From Ferruginibacter paludis (GTDB lineage: Bacteria; Bacteroidota; Bacteroidia; Chitinophagales; Chitinophagaceae): a stretch of 64,000 nucleotides of DNA. The stretch spans positions 62,001 through 126,000 of the forward strand of contig NZ_JAUFQJ010000001.1 in the NCBI RefSeq assembly GCF_030409685.1, in the 5' to 3' direction. The notes under the pieces were generated by a model, which was not told the DNA's origin, made no database searches, and saw nothing but the letters and a program-made list of their open reading frames with translations. The position numbers were made by a program, and so were the translations under genes. Below, one piece after another: positions 17,863-25,577 of the stretch (position 1 is its first letter; the number at the start of each line of letters is the position of its first letter).

Positions 17863-18366
17863 TTGGTAGTTCATCTTTTACCCATACCGTCACTGGCACT
17901 TGAAAAAGTACGTTACTATACTGTACTCCTTGAGAATAAAGGAATCTCTGAATTCAGGGATTTTATTCAAAGAGCTGCACAGCATAGCCCGGTAGAATTG
18001 GCAGAAATTAACCGGTATATTCAACAGATTGGAGAAAAATATGGTGCCAGCGAAAATCATTTTAAACCAGAAGATGCAGCGGAACGGTTACCACCGCCGT
18101 ATCATGAGTTTATAGAAACGGAGGACGTAAATGATTTTGGATTGCGATTGTATTGTATAAGATTAACAACAGGAATTGTCATACTCCTTAATGGCGATAG
18201 AAAGACGGCGTTAAAAGTAAAAGATTGTGAAAAATGTTATCGTCATTTTGACTTGGCAAGAAAGATAGCCCGGAAGATTAATGCAGCAATACTTGATGGC
18301 TATATAGAGATTAATGATAGTGCTAGAGAAATAGAAGTGGAACAAGATTTTGAACTGATTGTATAA
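17863..18366 (+). CDS. RelE/HigB-like toxin of a TAC module
   Basis: A 167-residue protein. The N-terminal part (VRYYTVLLENKGISEFRDFI) and the C-terminal segment (LRLYCIRLTTGIVILLNGDR, KTALKVKDC, ARKIARKINAAI) fit RelE/HigB-like toxins, which cleave mRNA on the ribosome. The start is TTG: an in-frame TAA at 17854 excludes an earlier start and no ATG follows before the conserved region. The TTG directly abuts the palindrome, leaving no room for a ribosome binding site outside it. It is followed by the antitoxin after 15 bases. The role as toxin rests on the three-gene context as much as on sequence. Confidence 0.75.
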   Translation: MVVHLLPIPSLALEKVRYYTVLLENKGISEFRDFIQRAAQHSPVELAEINRYIQQIGEKYGASENHFKPEDAAERLPPPYHEFIETEDVNDFGLRLYCIRLTTGIVILLNGDRKTALKVKDCEKCYRHFDLARKIARKINAAILDGYIEINDSAREIEVEQDFELIV

Positions 18367-18381
18367 TTTAAAAAGCTTGCT

Positions 18382-18828
18382 ATGATTAAGAAAAAAAAAT
18401 TACTGGCTGAGGAGCAGGTTCCTGAGTTTGAATCTTCCATCGCTGGTATGACGGAAGAGAGTAAAATTTTTGTAGATAAATCTTTGGAAATAGCAAATTA
18501 CCTAGTGTATCTGTTACAGGAGAAAGGATTGAAACAAAAGGAGCTGGCAGACCGACTGGGTAAAAGCGAAGCCGAGGTAAGCAAATGGCTTGCAGGCATG
18601 CACAATTTTACATTGCGGTCTTTATCAAAACTGGAAGCAGCTTTGGGCGCTACCATTATTTGTACACCCAAACATTTGCAAAAAAGTGTTCAGGTTACAA
18701 CCATTATTAAAATGGGGAGCGTTAGTTCCAAAGTGTATAAACCGTACAACACTTCCCCTGCCTATTGCAAATTAGTGTATATGAAGGTGAAGGAAAATAA
18801 CAATGAAAGTCTGAAAGAAGTAGTATAA
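18382..18828 (+). CDS. XRE-family HTH antitoxin (HigA-like) with extended C-terminus
   Basis: A 148-residue protein. The HTH is at about residues 45-95 (LLQEKGLKQKELADRLGKSE, AEVSKWLAGMHNFTLRSLSK). The tail after residue 105 (VQVTTIIKMG, then SPAYCKLVYMKVKE) is longer than in simple HigA proteins and hydrophobic. In toxin-antitoxin-chaperone systems such a tail (chaperone addiction segment) makes the antitoxin depend on a SecB-like chaperone, and a SecB-like gene follows with a one-base overlap (TAATG). It should neutralise the toxin at 17863 and repress at the palindrome. Confidence 0.85.
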   Translation: MIKKKKLLAEEQVPEFESSIAGMTEESKIFVDKSLEIANYLVYLLQEKGLKQKELADRLGKSEAEVSKWLAGMHNFTLRSLSKLEAALGATIICTPKHLQKSVQVTTIIKMGSVSSKVYKPYNTSPAYCKLVYMKVKENNNESLKEVV

Positions 18829-19301
18829 TGAACAAAGAAAGAAAGATTATACCGGATAAAATACATGTACTTAACATTAAGACCATTAAGGGTAATATTG
18901 AGAGTGCACCAGATGCTGATCCGGAACAGATAAAGGGATATAGATTTGATCATTCCCTGGGCACGGGAATAAACGAAGAAGAGAGCCTGATCGGACTAAA
19001 GTTGACCGTAGATATTGAGGCGCTTGATGCAAAGGATGAGCCGATTGGGATCAGCGCTTCTTACACCCATAACTTTACTTTTAATGTGGAAAATCTCGAA
19101 GACTTTTTGGAAAAAGATAACAATGAAGATGATACACCGGCAATAGATCCATTGATGGTAGCTACGCTTGTCGGAATTGCATATTCGACGGTAAGGGGTA
19201 TAATCTATACCAGAACTCAAAGCACTTCTTTGAATGGGGTTGTGTTGCCAGTTATTGATCCAAAAAAATTATTAGAGTATGATGATGGGAAGATTGAGTA
19301 G
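18828..19301 (+). CDS. SecB-like chaperone, third gene of the TAC operon
   Basis: A 157-residue acidic protein with the SecB-type fold signature near its C-terminus: a beta strand (YTHNFTFNVENLEDFLE), then PLMVATLVGIAYSTVRGIIY, TRTQSTSLNGVVLPVIDPKK. These match the SecB helix with its STxRG and the proline-rich end. It overlaps the antitoxin stop by one base, so the two are translationally coupled. In TAC modules this chaperone folds the antitoxin and keeps the toxin off; when it is titrated, for example during phage attack or export stress, the toxin is freed. A housekeeping SecB is less likely given the context. Confidence 0.8.
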   Translation: MNKERKIIPDKIHVLNIKTIKGNIESAPDADPEQIKGYRFDHSLGTGINEEESLIGLKLTVDIEALDAKDEPIGISASYTHNFTFNVENLEDFLEKDNNEDDTPAIDPLMVATLVGIAYSTVRGIIYTRTQSTSLNGVVLPVIDPKKLLEYDDGKIE

Positions 19302-19729
19302 GCAGAAATGTCATTAATATGATGATTTTTGACACAAAAAATTAGCAAAACTTGGCTAAAAAATTTAACAACGTAATTTTTTACAGTAATTTTGTCATGT
19401 TTCAGTAAAAAAATTTAAAGGGCTTGATTTTTGAAAATATTAACAAATTTTTATAAGAAGGTGAAAGCCTTAGGGGACTAGACCTAAGGCTTTCGGGAAA
19501 AGAGTTTAAAGTTACTCAATTCCGGCATTTTTTGAATTTTGTGCTGCGAAGGTAGGTGTTGTTTTGTAAATAAACAATACCTGCTGTTTCGCCTACGCCA
19601 ACCAGCAATTATTGCTATAAGCTGCACAGATAGCTTCCTTTCTTACTGACTTTACGGCTACGATGTCCACTAAACCGCAAGCTACTTGTGGGCAGATAAT
19701 CTATTGACCCAAATCAAATTAAAAAAACA
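19302..19729. other. Spacer between the TAC and CBASS operons
   Basis: 428 bases without a gene. It contains the strong hairpin at 19463-19494 and probably the CBASS promoter in the last 150 bases. Confidence 0.5.
19463..19494. terminator. 12-bp perfect hairpin between the operons
   Basis: GAAAGCCTTAGG and CCTAAGGCTTTC pair perfectly around an 8-base loop. There is no T-run after it on the + strand, so it is either a non-canonical terminator or an RNA-stabilising structure. Confidence 0.45.
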
Positions 19730-19963
19730 ATGGGCAAAAATCAGCATGTGACCAAACATCTAGGTGGTGGATGGCAGGTTAAGGGCGCCGGTAACGAAAA
19801 AGCAACAAAAGTTACCGACACTCAAAAACAGTCAATTGATGCGGCTAAAGAAATAGCCAAGCATCAAAAATCAGAAGTAGTTATTCATGGAGCAGATGGC
19901 AGAATAAGAGATAAAGACTCTTATGGCAATGATCCCATGCCACCGAAAGATACCAAACACTAA
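19730..19963 (+). CDS. DUF2188 protein
   Basis: A 77-residue DUF2188 protein: QHVTKHLGGGWQVKGAGNEK, then TDTQKQSIDAAKEIAKHQKS, VVIHGADGRIRDKDSYGNDP. The family is small and cytoplasmic, with a strand-turn-strand start and a DGRIR motif. Members are often found next to defence genes, but their role is unknown. It lies 28 bases before the CD-NTase gene and is probably the first gene of that operon. A bystander with its own promoter is also possible. Confidence 0.8.
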   Translation: MGKNQHVTKHLGGGWQVKGAGNEKATKVTDTQKQSIDAAKEIAKHQKSEVVIHGADGRIRDKDSYGNDPMPPKDTKH

Positions 19964-19991
19964 TACTAAAATGAGTTAAAATAAACGGAAT

Positions 19992-20966
19992 ATGAAATTG
20001 ACAAATTCGCAACTGCAGAATTTTATAGCCAGAATAAAATTGAAAAGAGAAAATATGGGAACCTACAGAACGCAGGTAACCAATCTACAAGAAGATCTCG
20101 AAAAATATATTACTTCTGATACTAGTACAGGTATTAAAGTTACAAGGGTAATAATCGGAGGCTCCTGGAAAAAGGGAACTATTTTAAGAGCTACTGGAGA
20201 GAACCCGATCGACATCGATTTGATTTTGTATGTAGAAGGAGAAGCTAACCTTCAAAATGATCTTGAAAGGTTGCATGATTTAATAGTGGATTATCTTAAA
20301 AAAATATATCCTAATAAAGATATTTTACGGGATGTAGATGCCGAAGGAAAAACAAAGTCCATAAAGATTAAATTTATTGGCACCGGTCTAGAAGTAGATA
20401 TTGTTCCGGTAGTTCCAATGGAGAAACCTGCAGATTATGTTTGGCAACCGCAACGTGGGGGTGGCGGTGGAAAATACGTTACAAGCGTGGTTAAGCAACT
20501 TGAATTTGCTACAAGTTATAGAAACCAAAATGGTTCATATACATCTATTGTAAGAGCATTAAAATGGTGGCGTAATTATAAAGAATTGGATCAATTATCA
20601 TCTTTTGTTATTGAGCTTATAGTTTCATATTTGGAAACTAATAAGGGCTGCGAAACAAATATTGAAGAGGGAATCATTCGATTTTTCAAATTCGTAAGTG
20701 ATCCAGTTTTTCCTGCGATTAATTTCAAGAATGCAATCAATTCATTACCGGCACCTATTTCTAAATTTTATGTTGCTGACCCAACAAACAATGAAAATAA
20801 TGCTTCCAAAAAATTAAATGATATTAATTGGGACGAAATTAAGAAAGAAGCAAATGGTGCCTTTGAAGCATTAAATATTGCACAATCAAAAAATTTCGAA
20901 GGCGACACCATTGAGGAATGGAAGTATGTTTTCGGATCATCTTTTAACATAAAATCAGAAGATTAA
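19992..20966 (+). CDS. CBASS CD-NTase (cyclic oligonucleotide synthase)
   Basis: A 324-residue cGAS/DncV-like nucleotidyltransferase. Active-site residues are present: GGSWKKGT near residue 55, the metal-binding pair in PIDIDLILYVEG near 73, and the third aspartate in GLEVDIVPVVP near 135. After phage infection such enzymes make cyclic di- or trinucleotides that switch on the operon's effector. It is followed after two bases by a HORMA gene and then a TRIP13-like ATPase, which marks a type III CBASS. The product nucleotide cannot be told from sequence by eye. Confidence 0.9.
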   Translation: MKLTNSQLQNFIARIKLKRENMGTYRTQVTNLQEDLEKYITSDTSTGIKVTRVIIGGSWKKGTILRATGENPIDIDLILYVEGEANLQNDLERLHDLIVDYLKKIYPNKDILRDVDAEGKTKSIKIKFIGTGLEVDIVPVVPMEKPADYVWQPQRGGGGGKYVTSVVKQLEFATSYRNQNGSYTSIVRALKWWRNYKELDQLSSFVIELIVSYLETNKGCETNIEEGIIRFFKFVSDPVFPAINFKNAINSLPAPISKFYVADPTNNENNASKKLNDINWDEIKKEANGAFEALNIAQSKNFEGDTIEEWKYVFGSSFNIKSED

Positions 20967-20968
20967 AT

Positions 20969-21481
20969 ATGAGCTATAATACAATTACCGCGACATCCAC
21001 TTATACAGTTGTTGACATTAGAAAAACTTTTGAAGGCTTCGAAGCTGATTTAAGAATGATTGCCAAACGAACAGAAAAGTGGGCATCAGATTACGTTGAC
21101 AAAGTATTTCATGATATCGTAAAACTGGCTGAGGCTAAATACTTGAAGACTGTAGATATTGTTTTATTAAATACAGCAACTATACCAATACGTGCGGCTA
21201 AATACACCGTAAATGAAGCAGGCACTTCGATCACCGGTGATAGAGCTGGTGGAAATGACTGGAACAATTTGCCAAGTACATATCTTCAAGTTGTTGTTAG
21301 TTACACTTCAGCCTGGCATCTGCTAACTCAACAACAAAAAGACAATTTTCAACAATCTAACAATTTTCAAATTGGATGGTCTTCATCGTCTATTGATAAT
21401 AACTTTCCTAACCTTTCCAAACAGGCGGCGCAAAACTTTGCAAGCAACGGCTATGAATTAAATAAGGCTAACTATAAATAA
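20969..21481 (+). CDS. cap7: Bacterial HORMA domain protein (Cap7-type)
   Basis: A 170-residue protein resembling the bacterial HORMA family of type III CBASS: N-terminal TYTVVDIRKTFEGFEADLRM, an internal WASDYVDKVFHDIVKLAEAK YLK segment, and the region VVVSYTSAWHLLTQQQ. In this class HORMA closes on a peptide, binds the CD-NTase and turns it on; the TRIP13-like ATPase encoded next unfolds it to reset. The identification rests on pattern similarity together with its exact position between CD-NTase and AAA ATPase. It could function as sensor of phage peptides. Confidence 0.8.
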   Translation: MSYNTITATSTYTVVDIRKTFEGFEADLRMIAKRTEKWASDYVDKVFHDIVKLAEAKYLKTVDIVLLNTATIPIRAAKYTVNEAGTSITGDRAGGNDWNNLPSTYLQVVVSYTSAWHLLTQQQKDNFQQSNNFQIGWSSSSIDNNFPNLSKQAAQNFASNGYELNKANYK

Positions 21482-21488
21482 ATTCTAC

Positions 21489-22379
21489 ATGAACAATTCT
21501 ACAATATTTGACAACATCACTGAACTGCCGAATGCCGATGTAAAAAGAAGGGCAGATGCATTAGTTGGCTTTAATAAAAGATTTGAAAGAGTACATAATA
21601 ATTTGAAACTCCTAATTGATCAGGAAGGATTAATAGAATGGAGCAATAAACACCATAAAGTAAAACTACCTGTTCTCGAAACAATATTAGACAGGTACCC
21701 TCTTGTATTATTAGCAGGTGATGCAGGAACAGGCAAAACTGTATCAGCAGAGGGAATCGCAGATAGAATGGTAAGGGAGTTAGGCAAAGACGGCTTTTTT
21801 CTTAAGTTAAGTACCAGGGTAAGGGGCGAAGGCTTACATGGACAAATGGGGAATTTAGTAAATAATGCATTCGACAGACTAAAACAAGAAGCTGGTAAAA
21901 AGAGGATTGCATTTTTATTTATTGATGAGGCTGATGCAATTGCAACTACAAGATCTACACACCAAATGCACCAGGAAGAAAAGGCCGCTGTAAATACGTT
22001 GATTCAAAAAATTGATGAAATAAGAAGTTTAAATGGCCGTGCAATTATATTTATGTCAACTAATAGACTTCATTTTATTGACGAAGCTATTATTAGACGG
22101 GCTGCAATAATTATGGAATTTGAAAGGCCAGATGAAAATGAAAGAAAAGAATTATTTACAAAGACACTGGATGGAACAGGAATTAAGGACAAAGAATTTG
22201 ACAAACTTGTTGAATTAACTGGCCCGGATAAAAATAATGGGCTGGGATATTCTTTTTCAGACTTAACATTGAAAATTCTTCCAGAAGCAGTTGCCGAAAG
22301 TTTTCCTAATAAACCCTTGTCATTTGAAGTTCTTGAAAACGTAATTAAACGAGTAAAACCAAGCCCCCAAATAATATGA
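21489..22379 (+). CDS. cap6: TRIP13/Pch2-like AAA+ ATPase (Cap6-type)
   Basis: A 296-residue AAA+ protein. Walker A is GDAGTGKTVSAEGIAD near residue 77, Walker B is FLFIDEADAI near 145, sensor 1 is IIFMSTNRLHF, and the arginine finger region is EAIIRRAAIIMEF. In type III CBASS this ATPase opens the HORMA protein and keeps the CD-NTase off in healthy cells. Its stop overlaps the next start (ATGA), so it is translated together with the effector gene. No other partner substrate is suggested by the context. Confidence 0.88.
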   Translation: MNNSTIFDNITELPNADVKRRADALVGFNKRFERVHNNLKLLIDQEGLIEWSNKHHKVKLPVLETILDRYPLVLLAGDAGTGKTVSAEGIADRMVRELGKDGFFLKLSTRVRGEGLHGQMGNLVNNAFDRLKQEAGKKRIAFLFIDEADAIATTRSTHQMHQEEKAAVNTLIQKIDEIRSLNGRAIIFMSTNRLHFIDEAIIRRAAIIMEFERPDENERKELFTKTLDGTGIKDKEFDKLVELTGPDKNNGLGYSFSDLTLKILPEAVAESFPNKPLSFEVLENVIKRVKPSPQII

Positions 22380-23227
22380 GAAAAAATATTGCAGAAGCTT
22401 TGATTTTCTTATCCGGCATTGCACTTATTGCCTATATCCTTATATACAAGGATACAACGCAACCTTTCCCGGCACTATTAATAGCAATAGCAGTAAATAT
22501 CATTACAACACCTTTATATGTTGGCATTGTTGAAGGAATTTATAGTATAAGAAAACTCCCATTAATATTCAAAACTCAAGTATGGTATAGGAAAAAAGAC
22601 GTAAGATTATCTATTTCATATTTGTTTAGAATAAAAAGTAATGGGAAATACCTTTTGGTAAAAAATAGAAAAGGCAACTATTACCAATTAGTAGGCGGTG
22701 CTTATAAAACGCTCCCCGGAGCTGAAAAGGTATTTAAAGAGAATTCAATTAAGCCTGACAAAAGATTCGAAACTGAACATGGTATAGCTAAGAATGATTT
22801 GCGATTTCGTTTGCCAGGAAGAAATGTTATGAAAATTATTCGATGGTTTAATTCAAGGGAAGATAGGGAAATTTCACAGTGGAGGGAATTTTGCGAAGAG
22901 TTGCTTACTACAAATATCATTACAGACAAGCACAGCTTTCGTTACATCGATTATAAATATGTCACTACTGTTCAAACTCCCATCCAAAAAGCAAAAAATT
23001 TATCGTGCCAAGAAATTCTTATCTATGAAATATTTGACTTAATTCCTAATGATGAACAGATAAAAGTTCTGGATGAATTATACCAAAACGGAGATACAGA
23101 TAGAGTAAAGTGGGCGGATGAAACCCTTATTAATTCATTGGGATTTGATGAAAGAAAAAAAGAAATGGAATATGAAATCGGTGCACATACAAAATGGGCT
23201 GTAAATGAAAAATACTCAACCGAATAA
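22376..23227 (+). CDS. Membrane effector with SMODS-associated NUDIX domain (Cap16-like)
   Basis: A 283-residue protein. Two transmembrane helices open it (AEALIFLSGIALIAYILIY, about 6-24, and ALLIAIAVNIITTPLYVGIV, about 33-52). The rest is a NUDIX-like domain with a recognisable box end REFCEELL near residue 169 and a YYQLVGGAY strand near 102. The SMODS-associated NUDIX domain is known as a sensing domain for CBASS signals; paired with two helices it matches the Cap16 type, thought to damage the inner membrane. It is the probable effector here, since no NucC-type nuclease is present. Confidence 0.78.
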   Translation: MRKNIAEALIFLSGIALIAYILIYKDTTQPFPALLIAIAVNIITTPLYVGIVEGIYSIRKLPLIFKTQVWYRKKDVRLSISYLFRIKSNGKYLLVKNRKGNYYQLVGGAYKTLPGAEKVFKENSIKPDKRFETEHGIAKNDLRFRLPGRNVMKIIRWFNSREDREISQWREFCEELLTTNIITDKHSFRYIDYKYVTTVQTPIQKAKNLSCQEILIYEIFDLIPNDEQIKVLDELYQNGDTDRVKWADETLINSLGFDERKKEMEYEIGAHTKWAVNEKYSTE

Positions 23228-23230
23228 ATA

Positions 23231-24301
23231 ATGAGAAGAAAAGAAAAATATATAGCCAATGGTGCAGTAATAGGTTTTGTAGGGATTGCCGCAGGAGATA
23301 TTATATTTCAATGGTTTAAACATTGGCAAAGAGGCATGCCTTTTACCTGGAATAGCTATAATGGCAAGCAGACTTTAAAGCATGCACTTATCGGAAGCGC
23401 CGTAGGTGCAGGAATAGGTTATTTAGCCTACGAATCAAAACTCTCAGATGAATCTAACCATCCATTTAATTCAGATGAACATTTACGAAAAGTATTATCA
23501 GAAGAAAACTTAAAATCTGATCCTGTCCTTTTAAAAAAATATCTTTCTTATAAATCAGAGGTAAAGAAATGGCTTCGCGAAAAATTTGCCCAAAAACTTG
23601 CCTATCAGCCGGAAGATGCTGGTTCTTTTTTTAAACGTACTGCAATTATATCGAATTGCGACCTGGATATTATACTGCCATTTAAGAGAAGCAGCTATAC
23701 TACCCTTGAACAAATGTATTACGATGTACATGAAGTATTGCAAAGAAATTTTGGAAATCAAGCAGTAGTAAGTAAGCAAACAAAAGCTATTGGTTTAACT
23801 TTTGAACACAATGGTTTACCAATACATTTCGATATTGTTCCTGGACGAGAGATCAACGATTATAAGAACACAAAAGATCTAAATTTATATGTACGACGCG
23901 ATTGGGCATGGCAGAGAGGTTCTTCATTTAAAACAAATGTTAGTTTACAACAAAGGGCTACAACAAACTTGCCTGCTGCCCGGAGAACAATTAAGTTAAT
24001 GAAATCATACAGAGATAAAAATGATCTTCCAATTTCAAGTGTATTATTAGAACAATGCGTTTGCGATGCTCTATCCAATCATAAGTATGGTACAAGATTT
24101 TCAGATACTGAAAACCTTCTTAATAGCATGATACATGTAGCCAGAAAAATTAAACAAGAAAACATAATTGATGTTGCAAATACAAACAACAATCTTTTAA
24201 ATAAAATGTCAGAAAGTGATAAGACTTTTGTTGCAACTTTTCTTGAAACTGATATTCAAAGAATTGAAACAAATCCCAGATATATAAAGGAGATTTTTTA
24301 A
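23231..24301 (+). CDS. Second predicted nucleotidyltransferase, with N-terminal membrane helices
   Basis: A 356-residue protein. Residues 10-28 (GAVIGFVGIAAGDIIFQW) and 47-66 (LKHALIGSAVGAGIGYLAYE) are glycine-rich hydrophobic helices. From residue 85 on is a nucleotidyltransferase fold: GSFFKRTAIISNCDLDIILP (GS near 130, DLD near 143) and the third aspartate in GLPIHFDIVPG near 200, followed by a helical half (RRTIKLMKSYRDKNDLPISS). All three catalytic acids are present. It begins three bases after the effector gene, so it is part of the operon. Two nucleotidyltransferases in one CBASS operon is unusual. It might make a second signal, modify the first, or label another target such as tRNA or protein. 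Confidence 0.72.
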   Translation: MRRKEKYIANGAVIGFVGIAAGDIIFQWFKHWQRGMPFTWNSYNGKQTLKHALIGSAVGAGIGYLAYESKLSDESNHPFNSDEHLRKVLSEENLKSDPVLLKKYLSYKSEVKKWLREKFAQKLAYQPEDAGSFFKRTAIISNCDLDIILPFKRSSYTTLEQMYYDVHEVLQRNFGNQAVVSKQTKAIGLTFEHNGLPIHFDIVPGREINDYKNTKDLNLYVRRDWAWQRGSSFKTNVSLQQRATTNLPAARRTIKLMKSYRDKNDLPISSVLLEQCVCDALSNHKYGTRFSDTENLLNSMIHVARKIKQENIIDVANTNNNLLNKMSESDKTFVATFLETDIQRIETNPRYIKEIF

Positions 24302-24698
24302 TACTGAAGTACTCACTAACCTTAACTATATCAAGCCAGCCAATCAATAAGAATCTGGTACTACTCTCTTTATTTTATTTGGCATTTGTTTAGAAGGTTT
24401 ATAAGTAGTTCTCCGGACCTTATCAAAAACTTGAATCACGAATTCAAATTCTTTATTTTTTTCTCGCAAGGCACTATTACTAATACTCGGATTTTCCTTT
24501 ACAATTTCATTCGCCTAAGGCTTTACCCAAAGCTGTGGAGACAGTTTAAGACAATAGCTTCTATATTTACAAAATTAGTTTTATGAATTTTTATTCATTA
24601 TAAGTGTAGATCAATCTGTGTATTTATAAATGGAGATTAAACTTTCGTTTAAATATTTATTTGAAAAAATATAATTAGATTGCAAGCAACATTTTACA
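24302..24698. other. AT-rich spacer with a possible minus-strand gene remnant
   Basis: 397 bases. On the minus strand 24344-24514 is open after a TAG and gives 56 codons without a start (ANEIVKENPSISNSALREK, then NKEFEFVIQVFDKVRRTT YKPSK). Its composition looks coding, but it has no ATG and no recognised family. The plus-strand frame at 24386-24586 is more hydrophobic and less convincing. Confidence 0.3.
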
Positions 24699-25577
24699 TT
24701 GAAAACATCACTCTCATATCTTCCCCAAATAAAGCAGGACCAAATCTTGCAGGTTGTTGATATTATCAAGGAAATAGCAAATCCTGAAAAGATTATCTTG
24801 TTCGGCAGTTATGCTACCGGCACATGGGTAGAAGATAAATATTTTGAGAACGGGACAAACTATGAATATATTAGCGACTATGATTTTTTAATAGTTACAA
24901 AAAACCGTGTCGAAAAGGAATATGATATACTGGATAAAATACTTAACCAGAGTAGGAATTTATTTAGAACACCCGTCAACGCTATTATTCACGATGTCAG
25001 TTACGTTAATGAAGGTCTCGAAATAGGCCAGTATTTTTTTACAGATATTGTTAAGGAAGGAATATTGCTTCAAGACAATAATTCTATAAACTTTTCTGCT
25101 CCCAGGCAATTGTCTTCATCTGAAATGAAAATTATCGGTCAACGATATTTTGATAAATGGTTTGCATCTGCATTCAATTTTGTTCGTTTTGCAAATGATG
25201 CTTTTAATACTCTTCTATTGGAGAAAAAGCCGTTGAATGATGCAGCTTTTCTTTTGCACCAAGCTTGTGAAAAGCTTTATAACACTATTTTGTTAGTCTT
25301 TAAATCTTACAAACCCAAAACCCATAACCTTGAAAAATTAAGACAATATTCCAAACCTCTGTCGGAAGAGATTTTTTCTATTTTTCCATTTCCTGTGGAT
25401 GATAAATTTGAAACACATTTATTTGATTTACTTAAGCGAGGTTATATCGATGCAAGATATAAGGATGATTATATAATAACTGAAAGCGAATTTAGAGAAT
25501 TGCTTTCAAGGGTTAAAAGGATGGAGGAAATTGTAGAGCGAATATCAGTCGAAAGAATAAAATCTTTTAAGGATTAG
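24699..25577 (+). CDS. MNT-HEPN fusion: minimal nucleotidyltransferase plus HEPN domain
   Basis: A 292-residue protein. The N-terminal minimal nucleotidyltransferase has ILFGSYATGTW near residue 33 and ISDYDFLIVTKN near 60; the stretch between the GS and the DxD is longer than usual. The C-terminal HEPN domain (about 150-285) shows DAAFLLHQACEKLYNTILLV and KPKTHNLEKLRQYS. In two-gene HEPN-MNT toxin-antitoxin pairs the MNT adenylylates HEPN and stops its RNase; here both are in one chain, as in kanamycin-nucleotidyltransferase-C-like fusions. The start is TTG, as no ATG lies before the conserved part. It converges on an HTH gene, overlapping by 11 bases. Confidence 0.8.
   Translation: MKTSLSYLPQIKQDQILQVVDIIKEIANPEKIILFGSYATGTWVEDKYFENGTNYEYISDYDFLIVTKNRVEKEYDILDKILNQSRNLFRTPVNAIIHDVSYVNEGLEIGQYFFTDIVKEGILLQDNNSINFSAPRQLSSSEMKIIGQRYFDKWFASAFNFVRFANDAFNTLLLEKKPLNDAAFLLHQACEKLYNTILLVFKSYKPKTHNLEKLRQYSKPLSEEIFSIFPFPVDDKFETHLFDLLKRGYIDARYKDDYIITESEFRELLSRVKRMEEIVERISVERIKSFKD

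Noticed and set aside
24386..24586. 66-codon plus-strand frame after the CBASS operon
   Set aside because: It is rich in F, L and I from AT-rich DNA; the opposite strand looks more like coding.
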